Both the position numbers and the translations under genes were made by a program. Shown here one piece after another: positions 35,639-44,064 of a DNA stretch of 64,000 nt. Source of the DNA: Bacillus sp. FJAT-28004 (GTDB lineage Bacteria > Bacillota > Bacilli > Paenibacillales > Paenibacillaceae); contig NZ_LGHP01000001.1 of assembly GCF_001280845.1 (NCBI RefSeq), positions 4,261,093-4,325,092 on the forward strand. Direction: 5' to 3'. Positions within the stretch are counted from its first letter, which is position 1. Every line of letters begins with the position of its first letter. The notes beneath the pieces are model-generated. The model ran no database searches, was not told the origin of the DNA, and saw only the letters and a program-made list of their open reading frames with translations.

Positions 35639-36466
35639 TTGGAGCAAGTTAATGTAGTTTTTTGTGTAGTAACATATAAAAATCATACCGATTTGGTTGA
35701 GTTCATTGAAAATGCAAAGTTAATCATAGCCGGCGGTGAAAACTTCTCGTACAAAATTATTGTTATTAATAATTACGCTGACGATAATTCATTGAAAAAG
35801 ATAAAGGAGATTTCACAACTTAATGACTGCATATTTATAGAGAGTGAAAACAAAGGATATGGATATGGTAACAATACAGGTATTATATATGCAAAAGAGA
35901 ATTACATATTTGATTTCTTAGTAGTTTGTAACCCAGATACTATTATGAAAAAGTTTAATTATTCTATACTATCTAATTACAGGGAAGGGATAATAGCACC
36001 AGAGATAGTTTGTGTTAACAGCAAGAAGCAGAATCCATTAAATTATAAATATATGCCTATAATAGAAAGATTATTGTATACGGCCTTCACAAGTAAACAA
36101 TTAATTATCCTATTAACTGCAATAGTGCTTATCAAACTAGATACATCTCTTAGAAGATTGATATATAGAGCAATGAATAAGCAGGTAGTTAATATTCATG
36201 CATGTCATGGATCTTTTATTATATTTAGTTCTTTCGCTATTGATAAGATATTTCCAGTTTTCGATGAAAAAATATTTTTATTTTGTGAAGAAAGTGATTT
36301 AGCTATGCAATGTAAATTAAAGGGGATTACTATTAGCTATGATAAAAATATATTAATTTATCATAAAGAAGATGGAAGTATGAATCTTAGTAATGATAAT
36401 TTGAAAGAAATACATAGAAATTCATATATATATTATTATGATAAATGGAAATTATTAAAGAAATAA
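35639..36466 (+). CDS. Glycosyltransferase family 2 (rhamnosyltransferase-like)
   Basis: 275 residues. GT-A fold motifs: VVFCVVTYKNHTDLVEFI, KIIVINNYADDNS, SENKGYGYGNNTGI, FLVVCNPDTIM and the acceptor region FCEESDLAMQCKLKG. The GYGxGNNxGI motif is common in rhamnosyltransferases, and the dTDP-rhamnose operon at 39457-42779 could supply the donor. The start is TTG after AGGAGGGG. It has no strong membrane segment apart from a hydrophobic stretch near residue 155. Confidence 0.8.
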   Translation: MEQVNVVFCVVTYKNHTDLVEFIENAKLIIAGGENFSYKIIVINNYADDNSLKKIKEISQLNDCIFIESENKGYGYGNNTGIIYAKENYIFDFLVVCNPDTIMKKFNYSILSNYREGIIAPEIVCVNSKKQNPLNYKYMPIIERLLYTAFTSKQLIILLTAIVLIKLDTSLRRLIYRAMNKQVVNIHACHGSFIIFSSFAIDKIFPVFDEKIFLFCEESDLAMQCKLKGITISYDKNILIYHKEDGSMNLSNDNLKEIHRNSYIYYYDKWKLLKK

Positions 36467-36479
36467 ACGAGGTATATCC

Positions 36480-37763
36480 ATGGTTATATTTGCGATTTTG
36501 GTCATTATAGTGGTTATGCTAGTTGGTAGCTGGTTAATCACGAGAAGTTGGTGGTCGCCAACGAGCACTATGGTGATATATTGGTCATTTTTTATAGTCT
36601 TCAGTATGTTTGTGTTTAAATATGAGTATAACTGGAGTTATTCCGGTGTTCTATGGATATTAGCAGCATGTGTATTTTTTGGATTAGGAAATACAGTCGG
36701 GAACGCATTAAGTGTGCAGTTGATTAGAGGTAGGGAAGTATCCCTAGTAAGTAGACCTAAGAAAAGTCTGTCAAGGTTTTCATGGTATTTTATAATTTTA
36801 TGTATTACCATGGGAATTATTCGAATAATTATTGATATAATTGCCAATGGTTTTACATTTCAATCGTTTTTGAACTTAAATGCAATCCTTGATATGAATG
36901 AGACTATGGCCTATCAAAGGTATAGTGGAGGCGAAGGTTCTAATAATGTAATAATGCAACTTCTATTAGTATTTGTATATGCTGGTCCCTTGTGTGGCGG
37001 TTATGCATCTAATTATAGAGAAAATAAATTTGACACCTCGATAACATTTCTAACATTCGTACCAGTATTGCTCTCGCTGCTTTTCAATAATGGGAAAGCA
37101 GGTTTGATTGCATGTGTATTGTTGTGGATAAGTGGATATATTGTGGGGTTTGTTGAAAAAAACAAAAAACTACCATCATTCAGGATGGGAACGTTTTTTA
37201 AATTCATCTTGTCATTAATTATTGCTCTTATTTTCTTATATATATCTATGTTAATGAGAATTGGGGATTTTAGTGAATCTACGAGAAGTATAGTTTATCA
37301 GAAATTTATGGTTTATGCATTTGGAAATATACCCGCTTTCGACTATGGTTTCAGTAGTAAGTTGTTTTTGAAAAGTGAATTACCAGGACAATTCACATTT
37401 GTGGGGATATACAATACTTTAGGTTTTACTGAAAGGCTTCAGGGTGTATACAAATTTGGGATAACTTTTACAAATGGGTATTTTACTAATGTATTTACTT
37501 CTTTCTTTGGAATAATTAGTGATTTTGGTTATGTTGGCGGCCTTCTTTTTTTTAGTGCAATAGGTGTTATTTCGGGATTTAGTTTAAACAGAATTATTAA
37601 TCTTAATGGACGTAACATTATGACGATGACTGTATTGTCATCAATATATTTCTTTATATTCTATTCTTTTATTATTTCTCCGTGGTCATATTCTTCTTAT
37701 ATATTATCGATGTTTGTATTTATGGTTTATTTATGGTTAACGATTTTAAATAGGGGGAAGTAA
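36480..37763 (+). CDS. Wzy-like oligosaccharide repeat-unit polymerase
   Basis: 427 residues, very hydrophobic, with about ten to twelve membrane segments and a large outer loop between roughly residues 235 and 340. The pattern FFGIISDFGYVGGLLFFSAIGVISGF near the C-terminus is typical of Wzy and O-antigen ligase-type polymerases. It would join flipped repeat units on the outer face under the control of the Wzz/BY-kinase pair. Wzy proteins have low sequence identity, so the call rests on topology and on its position next to Wzx. Confidence 0.78.
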   Translation: MVIFAILVIIVVMLVGSWLITRSWWSPTSTMVIYWSFFIVFSMFVFKYEYNWSYSGVLWILAACVFFGLGNTVGNALSVQLIRGREVSLVSRPKKSLSRFSWYFIILCITMGIIRIIIDIIANGFTFQSFLNLNAILDMNETMAYQRYSGGEGSNNVIMQLLLVFVYAGPLCGGYASNYRENKFDTSITFLTFVPVLLSLLFNNGKAGLIACVLLWISGYIVGFVEKNKKLPSFRMGTFFKFILSLIIALIFLYISMLMRIGDFSESTRSIVYQKFMVYAFGNIPAFDYGFSSKLFLKSELPGQFTFVGIYNTLGFTERLQGVYKFGITFTNGYFTNVFTSFFGIISDFGYVGGLLFFSAIGVISGFSLNRIINLNGRNIMTMTVLSSIYFFIFYSFIISPWSYSSYILSMFVFMVYLWLTILNRGK

Positions 37764-37837
37764 CTTAGAGTTGTTAATTGATTTCTTTCATAAGCATGCG
37801 TTTCTTCCAAGGAGTAAATTAAAAAAGAGGTTTAGTG

Positions 37838-39130
37838 ATGTCTATTATTAAGAAAGCATGGAAATCTAAATTTGGAAAAGATGTTGTAATAACTTCAGTA
37901 GGTCAATTTGTTATCTTATTAGTTGCGCTTGGGATAAATAAGATATTAAGTATCGAATTAGGACCTGTTGGTTTTGCTGAGTATAGTATAGCTAAAAGGG
38001 CTGCAGCAGTGTTTGGATTTATTATGATTGCAGGATTAGGGATTGCCATCCCAAAATATCTTTCTAAGTTAGATCAAGAAAATGATAGATTGAATAAATC
38101 AAGGTATATAATAGTGTCGATGTCTATCATGTTTATTTTATCGTTTATAACATTAATTATAGTTATTTTTTTTAATGAGATTCTAGCATTAATGTTGTTT
38201 GGGGATAGAAGTCATTCACATTATATATTTGCCATACTTTCATATGCACTTTCAATTACTTTTACTACATTTGTTTTTTCTTATTATCGAGGGCTTGATA
38301 AATTTGTGATGTATAGTACTTCTCAAATATTTGTTCAACTAAGCTCATTGTTTGTAGCAATAATAGTTAATTCGAGCGTAATATCCTTTTTGTATTCATC
38401 AAGTATTATAACTGGAGCCTATGGTCTTTATATGTGTATAAGATTGTGGCGAATACATTATATTTTTGCTAAAATTAAGTCATTTAACCAAATAAGACCA
38501 ATATTTACAGAACTGTTATTTTTTTGTCTTCCCAGAATTCCCGGAGAAATAGTTCTATTTGGTTTTACTGCGATACCATTAATAATTATTAGTCACAAAA
38601 TGAGTATAGAATATTCCGCTTATTTTGCAGTCGCAATAACAATAAATACTATGATTCAGCCTTTCTTTGGGATGATAGGAGCAGTACTTTTGTCGTTTGT
38701 TAGTAAAAGTATTGTGGGTGAACGCTTCGGTGAAGCAGAGGCAAAGATAAATGTACTGTCAAAAATTTATTTTATAGTAGGTCTTATAGTAGTGATGTTC
38801 ATTGAAATATTTACACCATTTTTAGTGAATTTGCTATTTAGTAAAGAATTTGAACCTAGCGTACCTATCATTAGGATTGTAGCAATTGCTATATTACCGA
38901 ATATCTATTATTTGTTATTGAGGAATCCACTGGATGCAATGAGTCGTTTTCCTTATAATTCAATTAATTTAATTATTAGCTTTTTGCTGCTAAACTTATT
39001 GTTAATTTATTCATCGAGTATGGAAGCATTCGCTGTTTCCTTTGTTGTTTCTTACTTCGTACTGGGTATACTGTCATTTGCAACTTGGTTTATTTTAAAA
39101 AAGAAATTAATAAAGAGCGATTATAAATAA
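37838..39130 (+). CDS. Wzx-like polysaccharide flippase
   Basis: 430 residues with about twelve to fourteen membrane helices, starting KDVVITSVGQFVILLVALGINKILSI and LGPVGFAEYSIAKRAAAVFGF, as in MOP-superfamily Wzx proteins. It would move undecaprenyl-linked repeat units across the membrane before polymerisation by the adjacent Wzy. I chose ATG 37838 after AGAGG. It is the last gene before the rml operon. Confidence 0.83.
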   Translation: MSIIKKAWKSKFGKDVVITSVGQFVILLVALGINKILSIELGPVGFAEYSIAKRAAAVFGFIMIAGLGIAIPKYLSKLDQENDRLNKSRYIIVSMSIMFILSFITLIIVIFFNEILALMLFGDRSHSHYIFAILSYALSITFTTFVFSYYRGLDKFVMYSTSQIFVQLSSLFVAIIVNSSVISFLYSSSIITGAYGLYMCIRLWRIHYIFAKIKSFNQIRPIFTELLFFCLPRIPGEIVLFGFTAIPLIIISHKMSIEYSAYFAVAITINTMIQPFFGMIGAVLLSFVSKSIVGERFGEAEAKINVLSKIYFIVGLIVVMFIEIFTPFLVNLLFSKEFEPSVPIIRIVAIAILPNIYYLLLRNPLDAMSRFPYNSINLIISFLLLNLLLIYSSSMEAFAVSFVVSYFVLGILSFATWFILKKKLIKSDYK

Positions 39131-39456
39131 AATTCTAGCTAATATTTCCATACTTAGTAGCTATTTTATAAGCTACATCGACTAGTTGCGACTGGACAAC
39201 TGATTATTAGATTAAATTTAATTTGAAAATATTATTATTGTAAGAAATGTTAGATACTCTCTTATTGTCAACAGGAGAAGAGGGTGCATCGTTGAAGCTA
39301 ATATTCATTGTGCAGCATACAAGAAGGAGTAATTCTCTAAGCTTTAGGCCGATATAATGGACAGATTGTCGTTCTTAAAGCTCTGACTATTAGGTCAGAG
39401 TTAGCGCGAAGCTTTGATACAGTGGGTCTAAATTTATAAGTAGGCGGTGTATGATA
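39131..39456. other. AT-rich non-coding gap between wzx and the rml operon
   Basis: About 325 bp without a supported ORF. It contains two short inverted repeats: GTAGCT-N8-AGCTAC near 39160, and CTCTGAC-TATTAG-GTCAGAG at 39381-39400. Neither is followed by a T-run, so they are not clear terminators. The second lies in what would be the rml leader. It may hold the rml promoter, but I could not fix one. Confidence 0.45.
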
Positions 39457-40335
39457 TTGAAAGGTATTATTCTAGCAGGTGGAAGTGGAACACGTCTTTA
39501 TCCTTTAACAATGGTAACGAGTAAGCAACTGTTACCGATATATGACAAGCCAATGATTTATTATCCTTTATCTACATTAATGTTAGCAGGAATACGTGAA
39601 ATTCTAATTATTTCTACTCCTGAAGATACACCCAGGTTTGAGAGCTTATTAGGTGATGGCTCTCAATTCGGAATTACTTTACAGTATAAAGCACAGCCAA
39701 GTCCCGATGGCTTAGCTCAGGCATTTATTATTGGTGAACAATTTATTGGTAATGACTCAGTGGCTATGATTTTAGGAGACAATATTTATTATGGTAGCGG
39801 CCTTCGTAAGATTTTAAAAAACGCCGCTAGTAAAGTAAAAGGCGCAACAGTATTCGGTTATCATGTGCAGGATCCGGAAAGATTCGGGGTTGTAGAGTTT
39901 GATACAAATGGTACGGTCTTAAGTGTGGAAGAGAAACCTAAAAATCCAAAATCCAACTATGCAATCACAGGATTATACTTTTATGATAATCGTGTCATTA
40001 ATATCGCTAAAAGTATAACCCCATCTTCTCGTGGAGAATTGGAAATAACCTCAGTTAATGAAGCCTATTTAAAGAAAAATGAGTTAGAGGTCTCTTTATT
40101 AGGACGTGGTTACACATGGTTAGACACTGGTACACATGAGAGCCTAGTGGATGCGACTAACTTTGTACGAACCATAGAGGATCATCAAGGTATTAAAATA
40201 GCAGCTCCAGAAGAGATTGGTTACATAAACCAATGGATTACTAAAGAACAATTATTGCTCAGTGGTGAAAGGCTCAGCAAAACTGGATATGGTCAATATT
40301 TATTGAAAGTTGCTAAAGGTGAGATTATATACTAG
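39457..40335 (+). CDS. rfbA: Glucose-1-phosphate thymidylyltransferase
   Basis: 292 residues. GIILAGGSGTRLYPLTMVTSKQLLPIYDKPMI is the RmlA signature, followed by ILGDNIYYGSGL, VVEFD, VEEKP and TWLDTGTHESLVDA. It makes dTDP-glucose, the first step to dTDP-L-rhamnose. TTG 39457 yields the usual start MKGIILAGG nine bases after AGGCGGTG; ATG 39451 two codons upstream is possible but sits very close to that SD. Confidence 0.92.
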   Translation: MKGIILAGGSGTRLYPLTMVTSKQLLPIYDKPMIYYPLSTLMLAGIREILIISTPEDTPRFESLLGDGSQFGITLQYKAQPSPDGLAQAFIIGEQFIGNDSVAMILGDNIYYGSGLRKILKNAASKVKGATVFGYHVQDPERFGVVEFDTNGTVLSVEEKPKNPKSNYAITGLYFYDNRVINIAKSITPSSRGELEITSVNEAYLKKNELEVSLLGRGYTWLDTGTHESLVDATNFVRTIEDHQGIKIAAPEEIGYINQWITKEQLLLSGERLSKTGYGQYLLKVAKGEIIY

Positions 40336-40355
40336 ATAAGAAAGTGTGGATAACA

Positions 40356-40916
40356 ATGAAATATACTAATACGAAGTTAGATGGTGTATTACTTATTGAA
40401 CCAACCACATTTGGCGATCACAGAGGTTGGTTTATGGAAACCTATAGCGCAATAAAGTTTAAAGAGTTTGGAATTGATTTAGAATTTATGCAAGATAATC
40501 AATCCTTTTCTGCCACAAAAGGGACATTACGAGGATTACATTATCAATTAAATCCAAAAGCTCAAACAAAGCTTATTCGTTGTACAAGAGGATCTATATT
40601 TGATGTAGCCGTGGATATTCGTAAGGGTAGCCCTTCGTATGGTCAATGGTATGGTATCGAATTAAATGCTGAAAATAAAAAACAATTGCTTATACCAAAA
40701 GGTTTTGCTCATGGATTTATGACATTAACTGAAGATGTAGAGGTTCAATATAAAGTTGATGAGGTATATTCTCCTGGGTGTGATCGGGGAATTATTTGGA
40801 ATGATCCATATATTGGTATTAAATGGCCTTTGGAAATTACTCCAATCCTGTCGGATAAGGATTCTAAGGCTCCTCTTCTGAAAGATGCAGAACATAATTT
40901 TCAGTTCGGAGAATAG
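40356..40916 (+). CDS. rfbC: dTDP-4-dehydrorhamnose 3,5-epimerase
   Basis: 186 residues of cupin fold: DHRGWFMETYSAIKF, FMQDNQSFSATKGTLRGLHYQ (the catalytic His region), TKLIRCTRGSIFDVAVDIRKGSP, and IPKGFAHGFMTL. It epimerises dTDP-4-keto-6-deoxyglucose at C3 and C5. ATG 40356 was preferred over GTG 40344; the SD is weak for both. It lies 20 bp after rfbA. Confidence 0.92.
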   Translation: MKYTNTKLDGVLLIEPTTFGDHRGWFMETYSAIKFKEFGIDLEFMQDNQSFSATKGTLRGLHYQLNPKAQTKLIRCTRGSIFDVAVDIRKGSPSYGQWYGIELNAENKKQLLIPKGFAHGFMTLTEDVEVQYKVDEVYSPGCDRGIIWNDPYIGIKWPLEITPILSDKDSKAPLLKDAEHNFQFGE

Positions 40917-40920
40917 ATAA

Positions 40921-41778
40921 ATGAAAATTTTAGTTACAGGTCGTAATGGACAACTTGGTTTTGATGTTATTCGAGAAGGGCAAGGTCGAGGTTTTGACAT
41001 AATTGGAACAGGCCGCTCTGAATTGGATTTTACAGATTATTCTGCAGTACAAGCACTTATAAGCCAAATAAAACCGGATGCAATTATTCATTGTGCAGCT
41101 TATACCGCAGTGGATAAAGCAGAAAGTGACAAAGAAGAGTGCTTGAAAGTTAACGTTCAAGGGACGAAAAACCTTGCAACTGTTGCTAGGGAGCTTGGTG
41201 CTAAATTTATGTATGTAAGCACTGATTATGTATTTGACGGCAAAGGTGATGTTCCGTTCATAGAGTCAGATCTACCTAAACCTGTTGGTTACTATGGTTT
41301 AACGAAATATGAAGGTGAACAAACGGTTCAAAACTTAGTTGAAAGCTCTTTTATTGTTCGTATATCTTGGGTATTCGGCATCAACGGTAACAATTTTGTG
41401 AAAACGATGCTGCGGTTAGCAGAAAGCCGTGATCAACTAAATGTGGTTTCTGATCAATATGGTTCTCCTACATATACAGTAGATCTAGCTATACTATTAT
41501 TAGATATGATTCAAACTAATAAATATGGAGTATATCATGCTTCAAATGAAGGCTTTTGCAGTTGGGCAGATTTCTCAAGAGAGATATTTGAAAAATCGGG
41601 TAAAAAAGTTGCAGTTGAAGGAATAACAACGAAAGAATATCCCACTCCTGCAGTTCGACCTTCTAACTCCCGAATGTCAAAGCAAAAACTAGAAGACAGT
41701 GGATTTAGAAGACTTCCTTTATGGCAAGATGCTCTAAGGAGATTTTTGAATGAATTATCACTTGAGGTGAAGGAATGA
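40921..41778 (+). CDS. rfbD: dTDP-4-dehydrorhamnose reductase
   Basis: 285 residues of extended SDR type. The NAD(P) motif is ILVTGRNGQLGFDV, followed by HCAAYTAVDKAE, YVSTDYVFDG and the catalytic YYGLTKYEGE (Tyr and Lys). It carries out the last step to dTDP-L-rhamnose. It starts 4 bp after rfbC and overlaps rfbB by 4 bp (ATGA). Confidence 0.93.
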   Translation: MKILVTGRNGQLGFDVIREGQGRGFDIIGTGRSELDFTDYSAVQALISQIKPDAIIHCAAYTAVDKAESDKEECLKVNVQGTKNLATVARELGAKFMYVSTDYVFDGKGDVPFIESDLPKPVGYYGLTKYEGEQTVQNLVESSFIVRISWVFGINGNNFVKTMLRLAESRDQLNVVSDQYGSPTYTVDLAILLLDMIQTNKYGVYHASNEGFCSWADFSREIFEKSGKKVAVEGITTKEYPTPAVRPSNSRMSKQKLEDSGFRRLPLWQDALRRFLNELSLEVKE

Positions 41779-42779
41779 CAAAAAGTAAAGTACTTGTAAC
41801 AGGCGGTGCTGGTTTTATTGGTGGTAATTTTGTTCAATACATGGTTAATAAATACCCTGAGTATGAAATTGTTAATTTAGATTTATTGACCTATGCTGGG
41901 GAGTTATCCAAACATCAGGATATTGAGAACAAAGAGAACTATCGTTTTCTAAAGGCTGATATCGCAGATCGTGATGTAATCATGTCTATATTTGAAGGTG
42001 AAAACTTTAAATATGTTGTTCATTTTGCTGCTGAAAGCCATGTAGATCGTTCGATTACAGATCCAGGGATATTTGTTCGTACTAATGTAATGGGAACGCA
42101 ATCCTTACTTGATGCATCCAAGAAACATGGAATATCCAAGTTTGTACATGTATCCACGGATGAGGTATATGGTGATTTAGATTTTGACCCTACGACGTTC
42201 TTTACTGAAGAGACACCATTGCAAGCAAACAGCCCGTACAGTGCTAGTAAGGCAGGTTCTGATTTACTGGTACGTGCCTATCATGAGACCTACGGGCTTC
42301 CGGTAAATATTACACGGTGTTCAAATAATTATGGTCCTTACCATTTCCCTGAGAAACTTATTCCATTAACGATTTCACGTGTCTGTAACGACGAGAAAGT
42401 ACCTGTGTATGGAAATGGTATGAATGTTCGTGATTGGCTCCATGTATATGATCATTGCACCGCGATAGATTTGGTTCTGCATGAAGGTGTCAGTGGTGAG
42501 GTGTATAATGTAGGTGGTCATAATGAACGTACCAACCTTGAAGTCGTGAAGACAATTATTAAGACTCTAGGAAAATCAGAGCAGTTAATTGAATATGTGA
42601 CGGATCGACTGGGCCACGATAAAAGGTATGCTATTGATCCATCTAAATTAGAAAGACTAGGTTGGAAGCCGACTTTCAACTTTGAGACTGGCATAGCACA
42701 AACAATTGAGTGGTACATGACAAATAAGAGCTGGTGGGAACGTATAATTAGCGGAGACTACAGATCTGAAACAAACTAG
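41775..42779 (+). CDS. rfbB: dTDP-glucose 4,6-dehydratase
   Basis: 334 residues. VLVTGGAGFIGGNFVQYM, FAAESHVDRSI, VSTDEVYGDL and YSASKAGSDLLVRAYHETYGLP (catalytic Tyr and Lys) are classic RmlB motifs. It removes water from dTDP-glucose to form dTDP-4-keto-6-deoxyglucose. Order rfbA-C-D-B with overlaps shows a single operon that provides dTDP-L-rhamnose for the surface polymer. Confidence 0.94.
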   Translation: MTKSKVLVTGGAGFIGGNFVQYMVNKYPEYEIVNLDLLTYAGELSKHQDIENKENYRFLKADIADRDVIMSIFEGENFKYVVHFAAESHVDRSITDPGIFVRTNVMGTQSLLDASKKHGISKFVHVSTDEVYGDLDFDPTTFFTEETPLQANSPYSASKAGSDLLVRAYHETYGLPVNITRCSNNYGPYHFPEKLIPLTISRVCNDEKVPVYGNGMNVRDWLHVYDHCTAIDLVLHEGVSGEVYNVGGHNERTNLEVVKTIIKTLGKSEQLIEYVTDRLGHDKRYAIDPSKLERLGWKPTFNFETGIAQTIEWYMTNKSWWERIISGDYRSETN

Positions 42780-42865
42780 TACTTTCAGTTTTAAACTCAA
42801 ACAAACCCTATACATCCCCACACAATTTTGTTAACATACCGTTAAACAAAACAACCGCATAACCA

Positions 42866-42956
42866 CACGATAAAGGCAAAACCATTGAAAAGTGGTGACG
42901 CAAAGCTAAAGGGGCTTATCTTTTAAAAGACTGCCAGCCAGCTACCGAATATCGTG
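42866..42956 (+). ncRNA. Cyclic di-GMP-I (GEMM-I) riboswitch aptamer
   Basis: The outer stem P1 is CACGATA (42866-42872) with TATCGTG (42950-42956). Inside, a hairpin ACCATT-GAAA-AGTGGT carries the GNRA tetraloop, followed directly by the invariant joining segment GACGCAAAG (42897-42905). A second hairpin then ends in GACTGCCAG...GCTACCGA. These are the recognised features of the class I c-di-GMP aptamer. It lies 86 bp after the rml operon and upstream of a 52-codon ORF. Confidence 0.9.
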
Positions 42957-42989
42957 CCTCCCGTCGTGGTTTATGTGGAAACATGGAGG
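42957..42989 (+). promoter_or_regulatory. SD-sequestering expression platform of the c-di-GMP riboswitch
   Basis: CCTCC (42957-42961), immediately after the 3' strand of P1, is exactly complementary to the Shine-Dalgarno GGAGG (42985-42989). The intervening segment contains GTTT-N6-AAAC, which can stack inside. This predicts control of translation of the ORF at 42998, with P1 formation and CCTCC pairing interacting. Confidence 0.6.
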
Positions 42990-42997
42990 TTATTATT

Positions 42998-43156
42998 ATG
43001 TTCATGCGCGCAAACGTTGTACGTGAATGGCATCAGCTCTGTATGGGGTTCCATGAATTGTTGTGGGAAGACTGCTTAGATGAGAAAAAGCGTATGGAGA
43101 TTTATTTGAGAATTGTTTATCACAAAAATAAACTAGCAGCTGTCGCTGTCTCATGA
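42998..43156 (+). CDS. 52-residue protein under c-di-GMP riboswitch control
   Basis: An ATG nine bases after GGAGG opens a 52-codon ORF beginning MFMRANVVREWHQLCMGFHE and ending YHKNKLAAVAVS. It is probably a single helical unit rich in Trp, His, Glu and Lys, with two cysteines and no signal peptide. I do not recognise the family. Position right behind a c-di-GMP-I aptamer and in front of its own terminator supports a real, separately regulated gene. A regulatory role in surface-matrix production is an inference from neighbours only. Confidence 0.6.
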   Translation: MFMRANVVREWHQLCMGFHELLWEDCLDEKKRMEIYLRIVYHKNKLAAVAVS

Positions 43157-43203
43157 ACAAGCATGTAGCGCGTCACTATTAGATCTGAAACTGCTATATC
43201 CGC

Positions 43204-43243
43204 AAGCTGACGCCCCGTCACTATGAAGCGTCAGCTTTTTTAT
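43204..43243 (+). terminator. Terminator after the riboswitch-controlled ORF
   Basis: AAGCTGACGC pairs with GCGTCAGCTT around a 14-base loop, followed by TTTTTTATTT. Confidence 0.85.
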
Positions 43244-43252
43244 TTGAAAATA

Positions 43253-43329
43253 AATGAAGGAGAATCATATGTGACCTTTACTTAAGTAATGGCCCATATG
43301 AAACCAAAACAATGAAAAAATCGAACAAA
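43253..43329 (+). promoter_or_regulatory. Leader with start-stop and mini-ORF before the anchored two-cysteine protein
   Basis: A good SD (AAGGAG, 43257-43262) is followed by ATGTGA at 43269-43274, a start codon directly followed by a stop. Further on, ATGAAACCAAAACAATGA encodes a five-codon peptide whose TGA overlaps the ATG of the gene at 43312. That gene has no clear SD of its own, so translational coupling or leader control is possible. Confidence 0.35.
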
Positions 43330-44040
43330 ACATTAATGATCATTGCAGGTGCACTTGTTGTTATCGGTATTGTTATTTATGGCAGTATGAGTCTGTATTC
43401 GAAATTAAATCAGGTAGATGAACTGAATGGGCGTCTTGATGAAGCTGCAGATAGCAATGCAGGACAGGATCCATTGAAGGCTACGGAGCAACCGGACGAA
43501 CAACCTACGAATCAGGCTGAACAGACTCCACAACCAGACGCAACACCAATACCGGAGCTAGTTCCAACGACGCAGCCTGAGGAAGTCAATCAGCCTAGTC
43601 CGACTGCAACTTTACCGCCAGCTGACGCGTCTAATAACATAGACAAGGGGCAAAAGCCGGATAAGGAATCTACGAATTCGGAAGAAAAGTCCCGAAAGAA
43701 AAAAGAGATAGATGCTTCGGTCACAGTAAAGCTGGGAAAGCTGAAATCCTCGTGTCAAGCAACCAGCAATAGCTTGGTCAAGCAGATCGCGCAAGAGCTT
43801 AGTGGGGATGAAGAGGCCACACTTGCTACTATTCAAAGTAAATACCTGAATAAGGTGTTTTCTGCGGAAGCCGATTGTGATGCCAAGTTCAATCAATTAA
43901 TAAGCAATGCCAAGAGCGAGTATAAAGCAGCCGATCTAGGTGAACAAGCCTTTCCGGATTGGAGCGCGCAATACGAGAGTGCGAAGGCTGGGGCTAGAGC
44001 CAATGCGCTTACTGTAATTGCAAACTCGCTAAACAAGTAA
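43312..44040 (+). CDS. Membrane-anchored protein with a two-cysteine C-terminal domain
   Basis: 242 residues. An N-terminal membrane anchor (LMIIAGALVVIGIVIYGSM) precedes a Pro/Thr/Glu/Gln-rich extracellular linker (residues about 40-125) and a helical C-terminal domain of about 105 residues. This domain has KLGKLKSSCQAT, 40 residues later ADCDAKFNQLI, and then NAKSEYKAADLG. The same layout occurs in the C-terminal domain of the next gene. No known family is recognised. The SD is weak (see the leader entry). It forms a probable operon with 44065, 24 bp downstream. Confidence 0.75.
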   Translation: MKKSNKTLMIIAGALVVIGIVIYGSMSLYSKLNQVDELNGRLDEAADSNAGQDPLKATEQPDEQPTNQAEQTPQPDATPIPELVPTTQPEEVNQPSPTATLPPADASNNIDKGQKPDKESTNSEEKSRKKKEIDASVTVKLGKLKSSCQATSNSLVKQIAQELSGDEEATLATIQSKYLNKVFSAEADCDAKFNQLISNAKSEYKAADLGEQAFPDWSAQYESAKAGARANALTVIANSLNK

Positions 44041-44064
44041 GCTTTAACATTCTGAGGAGGACCT

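Noticed and set aside
39381..39400. CTCTGAC-N6-GTCAGAG as a terminator before rfbA
   Set aside because: No T-run follows on either strand, so it is noted only as an inverted repeat in the gap.
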